DNA of 64,000 nt. Source: Malurus cyaneus samueli (lineage: Eukaryota > Chordata > Aves > Passeriformes > Maluridae). The first letter of the stretch is position 1; each line of letters opens with the position of its first letter. The stretch is taken from NCBI GenBank assembly GCA_009741485.1, contig CM019236.1:56794475-56858474 (forward strand), in the 5' to 3' direction. Positions 47,048 through 58,545 of the stretch are shown here, in pieces. The notes beneath the pieces were generated by a model. That model was not told where the DNA came from and made no database searches. It saw only the letters and a program-made list of their open reading frames with translations. The translations under genes were made by a program, and so were the position numbers.

Positions 47048-49592
47048 CTAGGTGAAAGAATAAAGAAAAATATGAAAAACCCTTCTCATTTGAGCAATTA
47101 AAAGATTGTAACCTTAAAATGACACAGTGCTTACAATTACATTAAACATTCAACATAAAGAGGAAAGCTCTCCTTTTCTTTTAAAAGACTACAAGTACCT
47201 TCCTACAGTCCATGCTGAGACCTTTCTACGGAAGACAGGAACTTTATCAACACCCAAACAAATGTGAAAGCAAACAGATGGTATTGTAGGAGCACTGACA
47301 GGCAAGGCAGGGCAGTTGTTGGGCAGTTGGGCAGTTTGGGGCTGTTGGACAGTTGGGCAGTTTGGGGCCGTTGGGCAGTTGGACTGTTCCTTGGCACAGG
47401 GGCTCCAGAGGTTCCACCATGCTGCAGGGGAAGGAGGGGGAGAACGTGTGGCAGCAGCACTGACTCCTGGGGCAGAAGGAAATTATTCCTCCCAGCCTAC
47501 CGCCTAATGAACCTAACCTACACCTAAATACCAGTTTAATAAAAATAAATAAGGAAGTACTCTCAAATAAAATTATAGTGATACACACAGACTAGTCCTG
47601 TTTGATCTCCAGAATCAGCAGAGTGAACTTCCAAATTTCACCCCACCAAGCTGGCTCCCAACACCGATGAAATGGATTTTTCCCATTTGTTTTCTATAAG
47701 ACAATCAAAAGCATGCACTCCTGCTTACATTAAGTAAAATATAAGAAGACATTAAACTAAGAATTGTGTTTAGAAGGTTGAGGCTGCCTTAGGAATAGGA
47801 GCAATGGGGAGGGGTGAAAATCAGGTTTGTGGGCACCACTCAAGGAGAATCCAGTCCATGAGCACCCCTCACTGTGGGTGTCCCAGCAGAGGGACAGATG
47901 AGGCCAAAATGGAGCCACCGGGTGGCAGGCAAAGTGCTGGGGCTGTGAGCTGCGGTAGTAGGGGCTCCTCCATTGCACTGTCACTGCCAGGTGTGACACA
48001 TTGTGCGCGTGTCCAACACCTGGCAACAGCGGTGTGGCCCAGGAGTGGGAAAAGCAGGCAGCAGAGCGGGAACAGAGCTCTGCAGGACACCCCGGTGTAC
48101 ACCCTTGGGGGATGAAGCTGGTCCCTGGTGTGAGTCTGGGTGAAAAGGGAGGAAATGAGGAGCAAAAAGGAAGGGCCAGTTGTCACTAAAGAATGCCATT
48201 ACATCCCACCAGTGACACAGAGAGAGAAGGGCGGGAATGAACTGGGGATACCTGCTGATTACCCTCATTTCTTCAGGACAAGAGGCCTGGGAAGGACTGG
48301 GCATCTGCCTTCTGGCGCTGTCCTGAATGTGAGCTCATTACCCCTGAGTGCATTACCAGGGCATCTCTCTTACCTGCCTACGGGCGGTCCCCAGTTCAGG
48401 TAAGGAAAGCTGCTCACCTCAGCATATTATGTGGGCCTCTGACAATTTAGAAGGGACTGTTGAACTTGGCTACAGTGTGGCAAGAAAAATAATATTCCAA
48501 TACTCTGGATATTTTAGAGTTTTATTGTCAGTCCAGCTGAAATGCAGTGCTGAAAGAGAAGGTCTTCTAGCTACTTCATCATCTTCATCATTCTGTCCAC
48601 CTAGAGACTGACGGCTCATAGCACATGTGTGGTTCAGTTCTGCTGAGTCCCAGCTTTTTCTCTGATAGCTTAATTATAAGAATGAAAAATCATCCATTTC
48701 TACTTAAAAGATACCCCTGAGCTTACCTACTTCAACAATACTCTACTCTTAGCTAAACAATCCTCTACTAAATCTGGCTTTTTGGTGTGTATAGCCCTTA
48801 CAAATCACTCCCAAATTTTCTCTGTTTTTTTCGACTATGCTTTATTGAGACAAACTTAAGCACAGGTTTAAATTTAAAACTGCTAATGTAAGAAAATCAC
48901 AAAACCATGAATTTCCTAACTACACCACAGCTCCTTATGAAATTCAGGGGACCACTGAATCTCTGCCTAAACATGATACATCCTGTTTTCACTACTCTGA
49001 TCTGGCAGGGCACAAAGCCCTCCTCAAGTGCAAATGACTCCTCCCCAGTCTTTCTATACTTGCTTGGTGGTCAAAGAGCAATCCAGGCTAGAGGCAGGCT
49101 TGCCTGAGGTCACAAATGTATGCTGCTCAAAGGAAAAACAAAAAGTAAAGGAACCATGACTTTCCAAGCTCACATCCTTACAGGCTCAAGCAGGATTCCT
49201 CTGGCTACCAGAAAGATGCACAAAGAAGACCAAGGGCACTATGTGCCCCTCTGCTTTCCTGTCCCAGACCTTTCTCAACCAGGCCAGCCCACAATCCTCT
49301 TCATCCCTTCATGCAGGCATCCTCAGCTCACAGGGCTTTTAGCCGCTTAGCTTTTTCTTAGCTGCAGGAGTTCCTGGGCAGACCAGCACCTGTCCTCGTC
49401 TGTCTGCAGGCAGCAGCATAGAAAGGTGCACAGGAGAGCTGAGTGTTGGTGTGGGGTTTGCAGTTTCAGAGGCCCATTCCTGTCTATCAGATCAAACATT
49501 TACAAAAACTGGAAGAGGAGACTCTAGCTGACCCTTTCCTAGCCACAACATCTCTCTCAACACAAATCCCCATTTTTAAGCTACACCTTAAC
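47048..49592. other. Stretch without a recognised gene
   Basis: Many overlapping short frames occur on both strands but none has splice context plus family features. If the two flanking minus-strand exon sets belong to one gene this would be an intron, which cannot be shown from sequence alone. A G-rich minisatellite occupies 47308-47392. Confidence 0.4.
47308..47392. repeat. G-rich minisatellite
   Basis: Repeats of GGGCAGTT, GGGCAGTTTGGGGC(T/C)GTT and GGACAGTTGG occur in tandem, with a higher-order unit of about 34 bases present roughly twice. The spaced GGG and GGGG runs with short loops could form a G-quadruplex on the plus strand. Minus-strand frames across it give repetitive PNCPTAP-like peptides that are not genes. 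Confidence 0.8.
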
Positions 49593-50158
49593 CTGAGGTG
49601 GGTTTCCCTCCGGTAAGGAGCTTCCCCTTCTATAATTTCTAGCCCCAAAATCCCCAGTAACCAGATGTTGATTTCGGGACCAAAGGGTTCTCCAGTCACA
49701 ACTTCTGGTGCCATCCAGCTAGGAGTGCTGATGCTTGAGCTGCACTTGCTGTTCTCAATGGTGAGCTGAGCACAGAGGTCCAAGTCAGCTGAGGAGAAAA
49801 ACAAACCCTGTCCCAGGCAGCTACTACTGGCAAACCAAGCAAAAGAATTCCCTACACAAAGTCTGACAAGGCCATGGTGAATCTAGCTGGAAAAGCAGCA
49901 GTGCTCTGCTTCTGCAGGGCTGTAGCCAGGGAAACAAGGAATGGGCCACTTCAAAAATGCTCTCACATTTCACTCACTGGCCAAGCACCGCTTCTGGGGA
50001 ATTGGCAGTCACCTAAAAGCAGCTCCACACACATCCTGGGAACGCTGCGCCTGACCAAAGATACCCACCCAATTTGACAGATCCACAAGAACGTTGCAGC
50101 TTTTGATGTCTCTGTGGATGACTTGGCAGGAATGAAGGAAATGCAGTCCTTGCAGGCA
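49593..50158 (-). pseudogene. PAK-type serine/threonine kinase, two exons only
   Basis: Group I PAK kinases act downstream of Rac and Cdc42. The minus-strand exon 50158-50069 (90 bp, CTCAG acceptor, GTGGGT donor) encodes CLQGLHFLHSCQVIHRDIKS, with the catalytic HRD Asp, followed by CNVLV. The next exon, 49788-49593 (196 bp, CTCAG acceptor, GTTAAG donor), encodes DLDLCAQL where PAKs have DFGFCAQI, then SWMAPEVV (the APE motif), FGPEINIWLLGI and EGEAPYRRE. Both are open and properly spliced, yet key positions differ: DFG is DLD, and the invariant DIW aspartate is Asn. The N-lobe with the Gly loop and catalytic Lys, and the C-lobe end, were not found on either side. It is probably a decaying or partial member of the PAK3-like family that I recall as multi-copy in passerines. 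A divergent functional pseudokinase is the alternative. Confidence 0.7.
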
Positions 50159-53100
50159 CTGAGAAAGGAGAAAGGGAACAGTGAAAATTCAGGACCTGAT
50201 TTCATCTCACAAGAAAGGAAAGGGCTCAACACGATTGACAGCTTTCTCAGGGAATTGTGAGCAATGGCACTGCAACATGGTGCTGTCAAGAAGGGCTTGT
50301 TGCTTCAACACTCTCAGAATTCTTTTATCTTTCAAAGTAAAGGCTCATGAGCTCATACGGAGCAGGGCGAGGAGGGGAGTGGCTTATTTAGAATTTAATT
50401 TCTGGCTGGTGTTAGACCCCGTAGTTATTCCCCCTCACAGGCACACGATGCCAGAAGAAAAAAAGGAAATACTAATTCTCATTTTCAGCTTCTCTTTTTC
50501 TGTCAGTCTCACTTGGTCACCTGCATTACGTCTCTGTGGCCATGTGTCCTGTCCCTGCTCCTGTTGCCTTGCCAGCATCTCCTGAGAGCATGGACTACCT
50601 GTAGCTGGATATTGCCTCCTCCCTTTATTGCCTTTCCCTGTGCAAGGGCAGGATTTAGACCACTAGGGTAAAATTGCCCACCCCATGGATCTTCCCCTCA
50701 CTGCAGGGAAAAGCAAGAAGAGGCATTTTGCTATAGCCCCATATGCTCCCACTGGCACTCGCCTACAGAGCCATGTCCCATTCCACTTACAAAGTGTCCG
50801 TGCTCCTGGAAGCCAGTGCTCCTCACAAGCACATGTGATAGAGCCTGGCCCAACATCTAGAGCAAGGAGCTGCTGGAATTGCTGTCCCTCCACAGTAGGC
50901 CTTAGTTTATAATTTTGAGACCTTTCTTCTAATGAACTACTCTCTTCAGTACTAGCTTGTACTGCAAACAAACAAACTTTGGCTTCAAGTTCTCAGGAAG
51001 CCAATGGACTTCATTAGGAACAATTTTGCCTGATACGAGTGCTCTGCCCCAGATCCTGACAAAAGAATTACTGAAACCATCTCTGTACAAATGTGGAGAA
51101 GGGGAGCACACCTTCTCGTCGGGTCTCTGTGTTGTTGATAGCTGCCATGAGCTAGCAGAAAAGGAAGGAGCAACAACAACCCTCTGCAGTGCATGCTGCT
51201 GAAAGTGACCCATGTGGAAATAATGAGTTATGTTCCCCTCTTTCTACTTACGCATATTATAATTTCTAATACTCTACCAAGACATCAGACTGTTAAATTG
51301 TAATGAAGTAGGGCATTGACTAAATTCAATCACTGTTAAGTGGACACCAACCAATTTTTATGAAATTACACCAGACTTTCAGTACCATAAACTACAGTAG
51401 AATCTTTTACATGGTTGCTGGTTACAAAAATACCACCTCCCATTTTTACAGGGACAAGAGATTGAATCTGTTAACCAGCTCATAAACTGATCTGCATTGA
51501 AATGTCCCAAATGAGTACTATACAGAAAAAGATAAAGAAATACCTACCTATTACAAAGAATGAAAAGAAATCCTTCCCACAGAATTGGATTGCACTTCCA
51601 CCAGGAGGAACATCTGAACAGAGCACATGCATACAAAACAGGTTTGCCTTAGCATCCCAAGACATGCCAGATATTTTTAATCGTGAGCAGAAATTTCACA
51701 AGTAATGATGACTTGGTGACATCCCAGGATTTGATTGCCCGTTCTGAGGCACAGCAGTGCAGAGTGACTTTTGAACCCACCTCTTTCAAAGCCAGGAGTT
51801 AGCAACCAAAACTGAGTCTCTCAGACTTCTACAGATTTACCTCTGCTCTGTGAGCAGAGTGCCTTCACAGCTTTTTGATCAAGACACAGATCCTCTCATT
51901 TCCCCTACTCTGGCCTTAAGGATTAAAGTAAAACACTTGTTTTGGAAACGCAGCTGAAATACAACGGTTTATGCTATTTTGTATAACTTTCCTTGCATGA
52001 GATTAACATATTCAATTGTGCTTTGTTTTGTACAAAAGATACTTTTTGCAAAGAATACTTTGTGGGATTGAAAATTTCTGCACAGGAGTTTCTCCCAGCA
52101 ATAGAAAATATGTAGAATAGCATTGCAAAGATGCTCTGACAATATTGGAATTTTGCTTTATATATAACTTTATTAAAATTATACTTTAGAATAAATGTTA
52201 CCTAGCAGGCTTTCAGCTCAATTACAGCAATTACTTTTCATCAGTCTAAGATGAAAGATCCTTCCCTTACTGAAGGAAAGTAGTCGCTTAGGAAAATGAG
52301 TTTTCCACATATATATGCAGTATTCCCATGTTTGTCTTATTCTTGAGAAGGTCTGAAATGGCTCCATCTTGATGACTGAGCCCATAAGAAACTTTATCTT
52401 TCTTGAAAAGAAGTTAATCTGATCCATTAAATTACAAAATTACCTCTGAAACACCACTCCAAGGTACTATGTACTTCCAAGACCAACAGTTTCTGGACAG
52501 ATCCCTGCTGCGGATGGATTCCTCAATATTAAGATCAACTATCTTGGGGACTCTGGAGTTTGACTCCAGAGACACCATGATCAAAAGTCACACCTTGAAA
52601 CATAGCTCCCATCAGTTTCAAAATAAAGTAAAAGCCTTCCCATCCATGTGCAATTCACAGAAGAGGAGAAGGGAAAGAAATCTGCTGGAAGATGCTGAGA
52701 TGAGGAAAAAATATCATAAAACTACTCATCCTTGTCCATTATTCCACCTGAGTGAACTCCTTGGTGTTCAATAGCAAGAGTTATATATCAAATGATCACC
52801 CACTGTATTAAAGTTTGAAAGGTAACTTAACAATGTTCCCTCCTTCCCATACCAGTGCTCTGGGGATGGGGTACATTGTCACTCGTTTCTAATGCACTAG
52901 AAGAATATTACTTCAAGTGGATTCTGCCCAAGAACACCATGTGTGCTATTCTAATTAATAATTGAAGTTGCAAGAACTGAGAACTTTCTTCAGAACCCTA
53001 TTTTTGCCATAGTTTTTATAATCTGGGGGCAAATTTTCCTTTGACAAGGCAGATTGTACCTGGGACTAAAGTTTCAAACGTGTTCATGTTTCAGGATGTC

Positions 53101-53759
53101 GAACTCTCTCAGTTGCTAAGGGACTTGGACGTTTACACATTCACTCAGGGCCCTGGCGCTGGATGGCACCTTCCAAAAGCAAGACCTGGGCAGGTGTCCG
53201 GCTGACCAGAAATCTTACTGTATTCCACATCTATCTGTTACCGTGTGTTTAAGGCCCAGAGCACCCAGAATCAGGGGTGAGCTGGGGTGGTGGGCTCCCT
53301 TTAACGCGGTTGGAGAACCCAGGCAAAATGCCTGTTTTGCCTTTTGGCTTGCTCTCTCACCTCTTGCCTCACTTGCTTCTTGGCTGTTGCCTTGGAGCTG
53401 AGGGAGCCTGGGCAGAGGCTTCCTTTTGGGTCTCTCTTTTGCCTGGTGCAATTTTGCTCGCAGCAAAGGTTGTTTAGGGTGGGTTTTTCTGGGCTCAGAA
53501 AGGGTGGGTGCTGCAACAGCAGCAACTTGGTAAAATTGCATCTGTCCATCAGAAACTGTTTCGCAGTTTGCAGACCTTTGCAGACCCTGTGATGAAGCTT
53601 GAGCTGTCCCGGGGAGCAGCCCGCCCTGTGCAGTGCCGACAGACCCTGTCCTCCCCCCAGGACAGGCACAGCATGGGGGACAGCAGCACCCACACAGGCA
53701 GAGCCCAGCGGGTGACAGTGCATACCCCATATGTGCTGGCACCTCACATCTGCTGCTAG
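50159..53759. other. Stretch without a recognised gene
   Basis: The missing upstream PAK exons would be expected here on the minus strand but were not found by eye. Open frames up to 175 codons at 53215-53747 lie in a GC-richer block on both strands and have no family features. No clear repeat was recognised. Confidence 0.4.
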
Positions 53760-54130
53760 AGCTTCTTAGAAAGCTCCAGCCTCTCTCAGGAGGTTATCAA
53801 GCCTCCCTGAGAAGGCTTGCTAACACCCTTTCCCTTTGTCTCTCGGACCATGTGGTCACCCATGAAGGCCACTGCCTTGAGGGGAGGGTCAAATGCCATT
53901 TTCCCTTTGTCTCCCTGAGGCAGGTGCCACCTTGGGAGGGATATTTCCACCATTTCGTGTTTCTCTTTGTTCCAGGTGAGATTTAGCAATTCTGTATCTA
54001 GTGATTATTTATGGAGAGTTTTTGCCTATTAAGTTTTGCTTGTTAGTAAACTGCTATTTTTTTCACTTGTATTTAGTTTCTCCTTATTGGTGAAGTGGGA
54101 TTGGTTAAAACAAAGGGGGAGAATTCATCT
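53760..54130 (+). mobile_element. Possible LTR-like fragment
   Basis: GTTAGTAAACTGCTATTTTTTTCACTTG (split here as GTTAGTAAACTG and TTTTTTTCACTTG) near 54043-54070 resembles the AATAAACTG...TTCACTTT region of some avian ERV LTRs, and the preceding block has repeated CTTTCCCTTTGTCTC and TTTTCCCTTTGTCTC pieces. No ends, target duplication or TATA box could be fixed, so this is tentative. It lies just downstream of the minus-strand TOPORS-like gene. Confidence 0.3.
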
Positions 54131-54259
54131 TAGCATGTTCCCCTTTAAACTGTTGTACACCAAAACAGACGATTCCCAAAGATGCTGTGGACTTGAGTGG
54201 CCCCCTGGTTTCATCACTTCATCTGAAATAACGACGAGTGTCCCTGAGGGCTGCCAGGC

Positions 54260-55315
54260 TCAGGCAGATCCCTGCCTTGGCCTCTTGTTTGACTTAGGAG
54301 AATCCGGAGGATGAGAGGCACGTCTCTTTTGAGCATGCCAGGTCTTCCTGGGCGAAAAAGTTCTGCAGTGGCCAGGAGTGGAGGGACCTGCCACCACTGC
54401 CTGTCCCGGCTCCTCCTGGGTTTGGTCCCACTCTGTAGGGATGGGCCCAGATTGTGGGGAGCTGTGACCTCCATGGAGACCAGCCTCCAGTGTACCAGCT
54501 TCCTCTTCCACACTGGAGCTTGTAGGGCTGTTGGCAGAAATTCCCTCTTGGGAGCTGCTGGAGCTGGGGCTGGAGGACCTGGCTGAAGACCTGGTGCTGG
54601 CTGAAGGTCTTTGGGTCTGCTCCTCTTCAGCATGGGAGTGCAGCAGCCTCTGAGCCTCCACACTGCACTGGCACACAATGACATTGATGAGGCCATGAAT
54701 CAGTCGTACTGTGCCTTCTCCGAGGCTGTTCTGCAGCCTCAGGACCAAGATGTCCTCATCCAGACCACAGATACAGAGATCACTCAGGATGCTGCTCTCT
54801 GCAGCCTGTACCAGCCACCACCTGCCCTGGAATATTCTCTCCAGCCTTCGGCGCAACCAGGGCAGCACGGGGTCCAGGAGATGCTGATGTCTTCGGAAAA
54901 GTTCTCCCCATACCTCAGGCAGGAGGTCACCCACGGGCTGTGGCCCTGCAGTTGCCTGCTGAGGTAGGGATAGCGTCTCCTGTGGAGGAAACTGAGGGGG
55001 CACCACAGGGTGATGGCAGCCGTTTTCCCCCATCACTGGGGCCACTGGTGACTCTCCAGAAGCTCCTTCTGCCTGGCTGCTGGCTTCTGGTGACTCTCTG
55101 GAGAGATTGATGACACACTGTAGATAGTCCCATTCACTCTGCTCAGAGAACCTGACAGATGTTATCAGTGTTCTGCAGAGAGGGCACGATGGATTTCTCA
55201 GTGCCCATCGCAGGATGCAGCCTAGGCAGAACTGGTGGTGACACGGCAGAGCAGAAGCTGTATCATTCTGAGTACTGTGGCAGATGGGGCAACGCCAGTT
55301 TGTCTCCATGGCCAT
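54260..55315 (-). CDS. TOPORS-like RING finger protein, copy 1
   Basis: The 351-residue product has an N-terminal C3HC4 RING finger: Cys9, Cys12, Cys25, His27, Cys30, Cys33, Cys44 and Cys47, all present, with CHHQFCLGCILRW in the middle. This closely follows TOPORS, a nuclear ubiquitin and SUMO E3 ligase. A proline-rich linker leads to a second conserved block at about residues 130-230 (GELFRRHQHLLDPVLPWLRR and LIHGLINVIVCQC), then a Ser/Pro-rich tail ending in a basic KSNKRPRQ. The start chosen is the ATG at 55315 (MAMETNWRCPIC), because a splice acceptor (GTGCTGCAG) sits just before it; the open frame continues 58 codons further up but looks non-coding. It is far shorter than mammalian TOPORS (about 1,000 residues). 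E3 activity is inferred from the RING. Confidence 0.8.
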   Translation of the reverse strand: MAMETNWRCPICHSTQNDTASALPCHHQFCLGCILRWALRNPSCPLCRTLITSVRFSEQSEWDYLQCVINLSRESPEASSQAEGASGESPVAPVMGENGCHHPVVPPQFPPQETLSLPQQATAGPQPVGDLLPEVWGELFRRHQHLLDPVLPWLRRRLERIFQGRWWLVQAAESSILSDLCICGLDEDILVLRLQNSLGEGTVRLIHGLINVIVCQCSVEAQRLLHSHAEEEQTQRPSASTRSSARSSSPSSSSSQEGISANSPTSSSVEEEAGTLEAGLHGGHSSPQSGPIPTEWDQTQEEPGQAVVAGPSTPGHCRTFSPRKTWHAQKRRASHPPDSPKSNKRPRQGSA

Positions 55316-55774
55316 TTCTGTGCCCTGCAGCACACTGGGGAGGGCTGAGGACCAGGAGCTGCTCCCCCTTGTTGGTGTCACGCACAGCAGTGTGTGACTA
55401 AGTGGGAACCCTCCTGTGTGTCCCAGGGAGGGGAAGAAGAAACATCCAGCCACGTCAAAAAGGATGCCATCCTGGTTCCATGAACCCAATCACCTGTTCC
55501 ACTGTAGGGGGATGTTTTCCGGCACAGCCAACCTTCACTGCTGCAAACACGTGTGGTACCCAAATGACTGAGCCAGGCAGGGCCAGTGAAACAGTATTGA
55601 TGGCTCCAGGATGGGGCAGCAAGGGCTGCCAAAGGCAGCCCCCAACACACCACCCAGCACTGCGAGAAGCCTGGCTAGACCCTCCAGACCTCGCACTCTT
55701 GCTCAGCAGTAATCAAGGCTTGAGCCAGACTGGCTCAGGTTCTGCCAGTGCACAAATACAATTAGCACGAGATG

Positions 55775-55828
55775 TGATGTCACAATCCATCCACTGGTGA
55801 TGTCACCCTCTGACACTCAGTGATGTCA
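55775..55828 (-). promoter_or_regulatory. Three CRE-like elements upstream of copy 1
   Basis: TGATGTCA occurs at 55775-55782, 55798-55805 and 55821-55828, reading TGACATCA in the gene's sense direction, 460-513 bases before the start codon. Centre spacing is 23 bases for both pairs. The middle one lies in a near-palindrome, GGTGATGTCACC. TGACATCA is one CpG-to-CpA step from the consensus CRE TGACGTCA bound by CREB/CREM/ATF factors. The binding claim is inference. Confidence 0.55.
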
Positions 55829-55889
55829 TCATGGGATGCTCCCAGCTGGAGCTGAATACCAGGGGAAGGAAAACGGATCAGCCGTTGAC

Positions 55890-56185
55890 CGGTGACCATC
55901 TTGTCAACTAGAGCATGGCACCAAGTGCCACATCTGGTTATTTCTTGAACACTGTCAGCGATGGTTACTCCATCATCTCCCTGAGCAGTCGGTTCCAATG
56001 TTTAACAACCTCTCCATTACGAACTTCTTCCTGATGTTCTACCTGAGCATCCCCTGGACATAGCTTGATGCTATGTCCTCTTGTCCTGCCACTGGTAACC
56101 TGGGAGAACCCAGCCTCACCTTCCTACAGTCTCCTTTCAGTTAGTTGTAGAGAGCAGTAAGGTCTCCCCAACACCTTACCGCGCC
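55890..56185 (-). mobile_element. CR1 3' part, minus strand
   Basis: The plus strand shows the complement of CR1 tail landmarks: GCACCAAGTGCCACATCTGG, TGGTTACTCCATCATCTCCC, GAGCAGTCGGTTCCAATG, TTCTTCCTGATGTTCTACC and GCTATGTCCTCTTGTCCTG. It lies directly behind the promoter of TOPORS-like copy 1. Confidence 0.9.
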
Positions 56186-56189
56186 TGGC

Positions 56190-56420
56190 TAACCCAGGAG
56201 CCTTCTACAACGCAATGACTGCGTCAGTGGAAAAAGGAGAAGTCACAGATGTCATCTACCTAGACTTATTGAACAGTCTTCCATGGTATTCTTGCAGCTA
56301 AATTTGAGAGAGATGAGTTTGGTGAATGAACTAGTCAATGAATAAGTAATTGGCTGGATGGCCACATTGAAAGAGCTACACTCAAAGTCTGAATGCTCAA
56401 GTGGAAATCAGTATCATAGA
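56190..56420 (+). mobile_element. CR1 ORF2 (reverse transcriptase) fragment, plus strand
   Basis: The plus-strand reading contains AFYNAMTASVEKGEVTDVIY and then WLDGHIERAT, matching the CR1 reverse-transcriptase palm region. It has shifts and lacks flanking LINE sequence. Its orientation is opposite to the adjoining 55890-56185 copy, so two separate insertions or a local inversion are implied. Confidence 0.75.
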
Positions 56421-57929
56421 TATGTGAGTAAGAAATAGGAAAATAAGGAGCATTCAGGACTCACTGAAAGATGTTACAAAGAACCACTCTCATAAAGCAT
56501 GAAATATTTAGAATGTGCTTTCGTCCTCAGCTTTCCAAATCACAAAATTTCTTGAGGTTTAGGATTTGCACTCTACTAGTGTAAAGAGAGTTGTAATACC
56601 AGTCTTTGAAAATGTAAAATCCAGTCTCATAAATTTTATGGAGGCAACTGCCCTGACCTGGTAAAAGGCCTCCACTTACAACATCTAAACTTTTACAGCT
56701 GTTGTGTGAAAATCTGGTTTTCATAAACTCTGAAATTATTGCAAATCTCTCTAATTACTCTCTAATTGCTAACTTCAGTTGCTTCTTACCTGCTTAGTAG
56801 AGAAAAATTAAACCACAAAAAAAAGCATAATTCATGTTCTGCTGTTACATGGCTCCTAGCAGAAGAGCATAACTAGAATTCACTTAGTCTGGGACTGAAA
56901 GTTCTACCATTTGTATAAACAGACATATGTCTTTTTATGCATCAAGTTGTTCTACAAAACAAATGCTAATGATCTACCAAGATCAGCCAAAACAAAAGTT
57001 AATATATACAGCTCATAGGTATAAAAAAGTAATGTTAAATCAAATTTTTTTTTTTGTTGGATTTGGGGCTTTTCAAAAAAATATTTCTGAGACAAAGTAA
57101 AGCTGCTTTACTTTACTTTATCAATGAACAATGAAGCCTGAAGTTAAAACCAAATGTGAAAAAGATAGATTATACTGAACTTTCATTCTGATCAGCAGGA
57201 ATTTAGAATGGTTTGCACAGCACTTTAAATAGGATTTCAATATCTGATTGATGCTGCATATTCATCTCAAAAGGAAAATTTGTAATTGAATTTGTTTGAA
57301 AAGTATTGGAATACGTGACTTTGGAATACCATTGAAATGTTATGAGTGACTGTATCTGTCATACCCATCTGGAAGTGGGATCTCTCTCTCATGAGCACCC
57401 AATATAATGGAAACACCTTGGGAAGCCAAGACTAGGTTTTTTTTTCAACCCCAAATTAAATATTTATTTGGATTTTCCAAATATTTTAATGATGAAACAA
57501 AATTTCTTTTTCTTTGAGAGGATGTGTAAAACAAGTATTTGTAGATGACTCCTTTCTGAGGGGAAAGAAGAGTCCACTATGCCAACTGGACCCATGCCAC
57601 AGGGAAGACTCCTGCCTCCCTGGGGCTCTGGTAAGGGATGAGTAATCCCTGAGAAAATCTCTGGCATGAGAAAATCCCTGATCTCATACAACCCTCTGAC
57701 TATTAGCCTCTATTATTTGTCCAAATAATGAGATTAAAGGACAGTCAAAAGGACTTCACAGCACTGAGACTTCTGGTCAAAAGAATGGGTTTTATTCTTC
57801 TCCATTCCTTCAGTACTAAATACTGACAGGAACAGGAAAAGCAGCCTAATTAATACATGGCTTAGAGGCTGTTGTCATAGGTGGAACTTTGGGGTTTATT
57901 ACCACGGGGTGGATTTGGGTTCACCAAGC
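56421..57929. other. Gene-free AT-rich stretch
   Basis: No gene or clear repeat is recognisable. The sequence is AT-rich, with a T-run near 57047-57056 and short frames only. Confidence 0.5.
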
Positions 57930-58545
57930 ACCAGGCCTGCTGATGACAGATGGGGTTCACCTGTCTCAGAGGGGGTAGAGGATTATGGCCCATGAGCTTT
58001 CAGGGCTGATTGAGAGGGCTTTAAACTAGTTTTGAAGGGGAAAGGGGATACAGCACAGGCCAGTAGGACTAGGGAAGTGATTTTTCCACTGTACTAAACA
58101 CTGGCAAAGCCACACTTAGAGTATTGTACTCAGTTTTGGAATCCTTACTTCAAGAAAGGAAAATTAGGTGATACAGTGTTTCCAAAAAAAGGACAATGGA
58201 GCTGATGAAGACATGTTTCATGGGGAGTTTGTAGTGAGGTGGGGGTCATTCTCTTCTGCCATGACTCAAGTAAAAGGACTAGAGGATATCTCCTTAAGTT
58301 GTACCAAGGGAGGTTCAGCTTAGATATTAGAAAATTTCTTTTACTGAAAGAGGGGTCAGTCATTGGAATAAGTTGCCCCACAAGGTGGTGGAGTCACCTT
58401 CTCTGGAAACATTCAAAAGGCATCTGTATATGGCACTTGGGGATATGGTGTAGGAGGGATTACAGTGGTGCTGTGTTGACAATTAGACTAGATGATCTTG
58501 AAGGCTTCTCCCAATCTTGATGATTCTCTACGACTCTTTGTGATT
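57930..58545 (+). mobile_element. CR1-like LINE 3' part, plus strand
   Basis: Ordered pieces of a CR1-type element are visible: GATGGGGTTCACCTGTCTCAG and GGGCTTTAAACTAGTTTTG in the first part, then AAGCCACACTTAGAGTATTG, GGGAGGTTCAGCTTAGATAT, GTTGCCCCACAAGGTGGTGG, TGGAAACATTCAAAAGGCAT, GACTAGATGATCTTGAAGG and a terminal TGATTCTCTACGACTCTTTG. The wording differs from the other CR1 copies in the window, suggesting another subfamily. The upstream limit is uncertain. Confidence 0.7.

Noticed and set aside
50663..50971. Minus-strand frame upstream of the PAK-like exons as a possible N-lobe exon
   Set aside because: It contains no Gly-rich loop, VAIK or other kinase motif, so it is not evidence for the missing PAK exons.
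53215..53747. Overlapping frames of 148-175 codons on the minus strand
   Set aside because: GC-richer sequence with open frames on both strands and no domain. Family resemblance to the nearby RING genes was looked for and not found.
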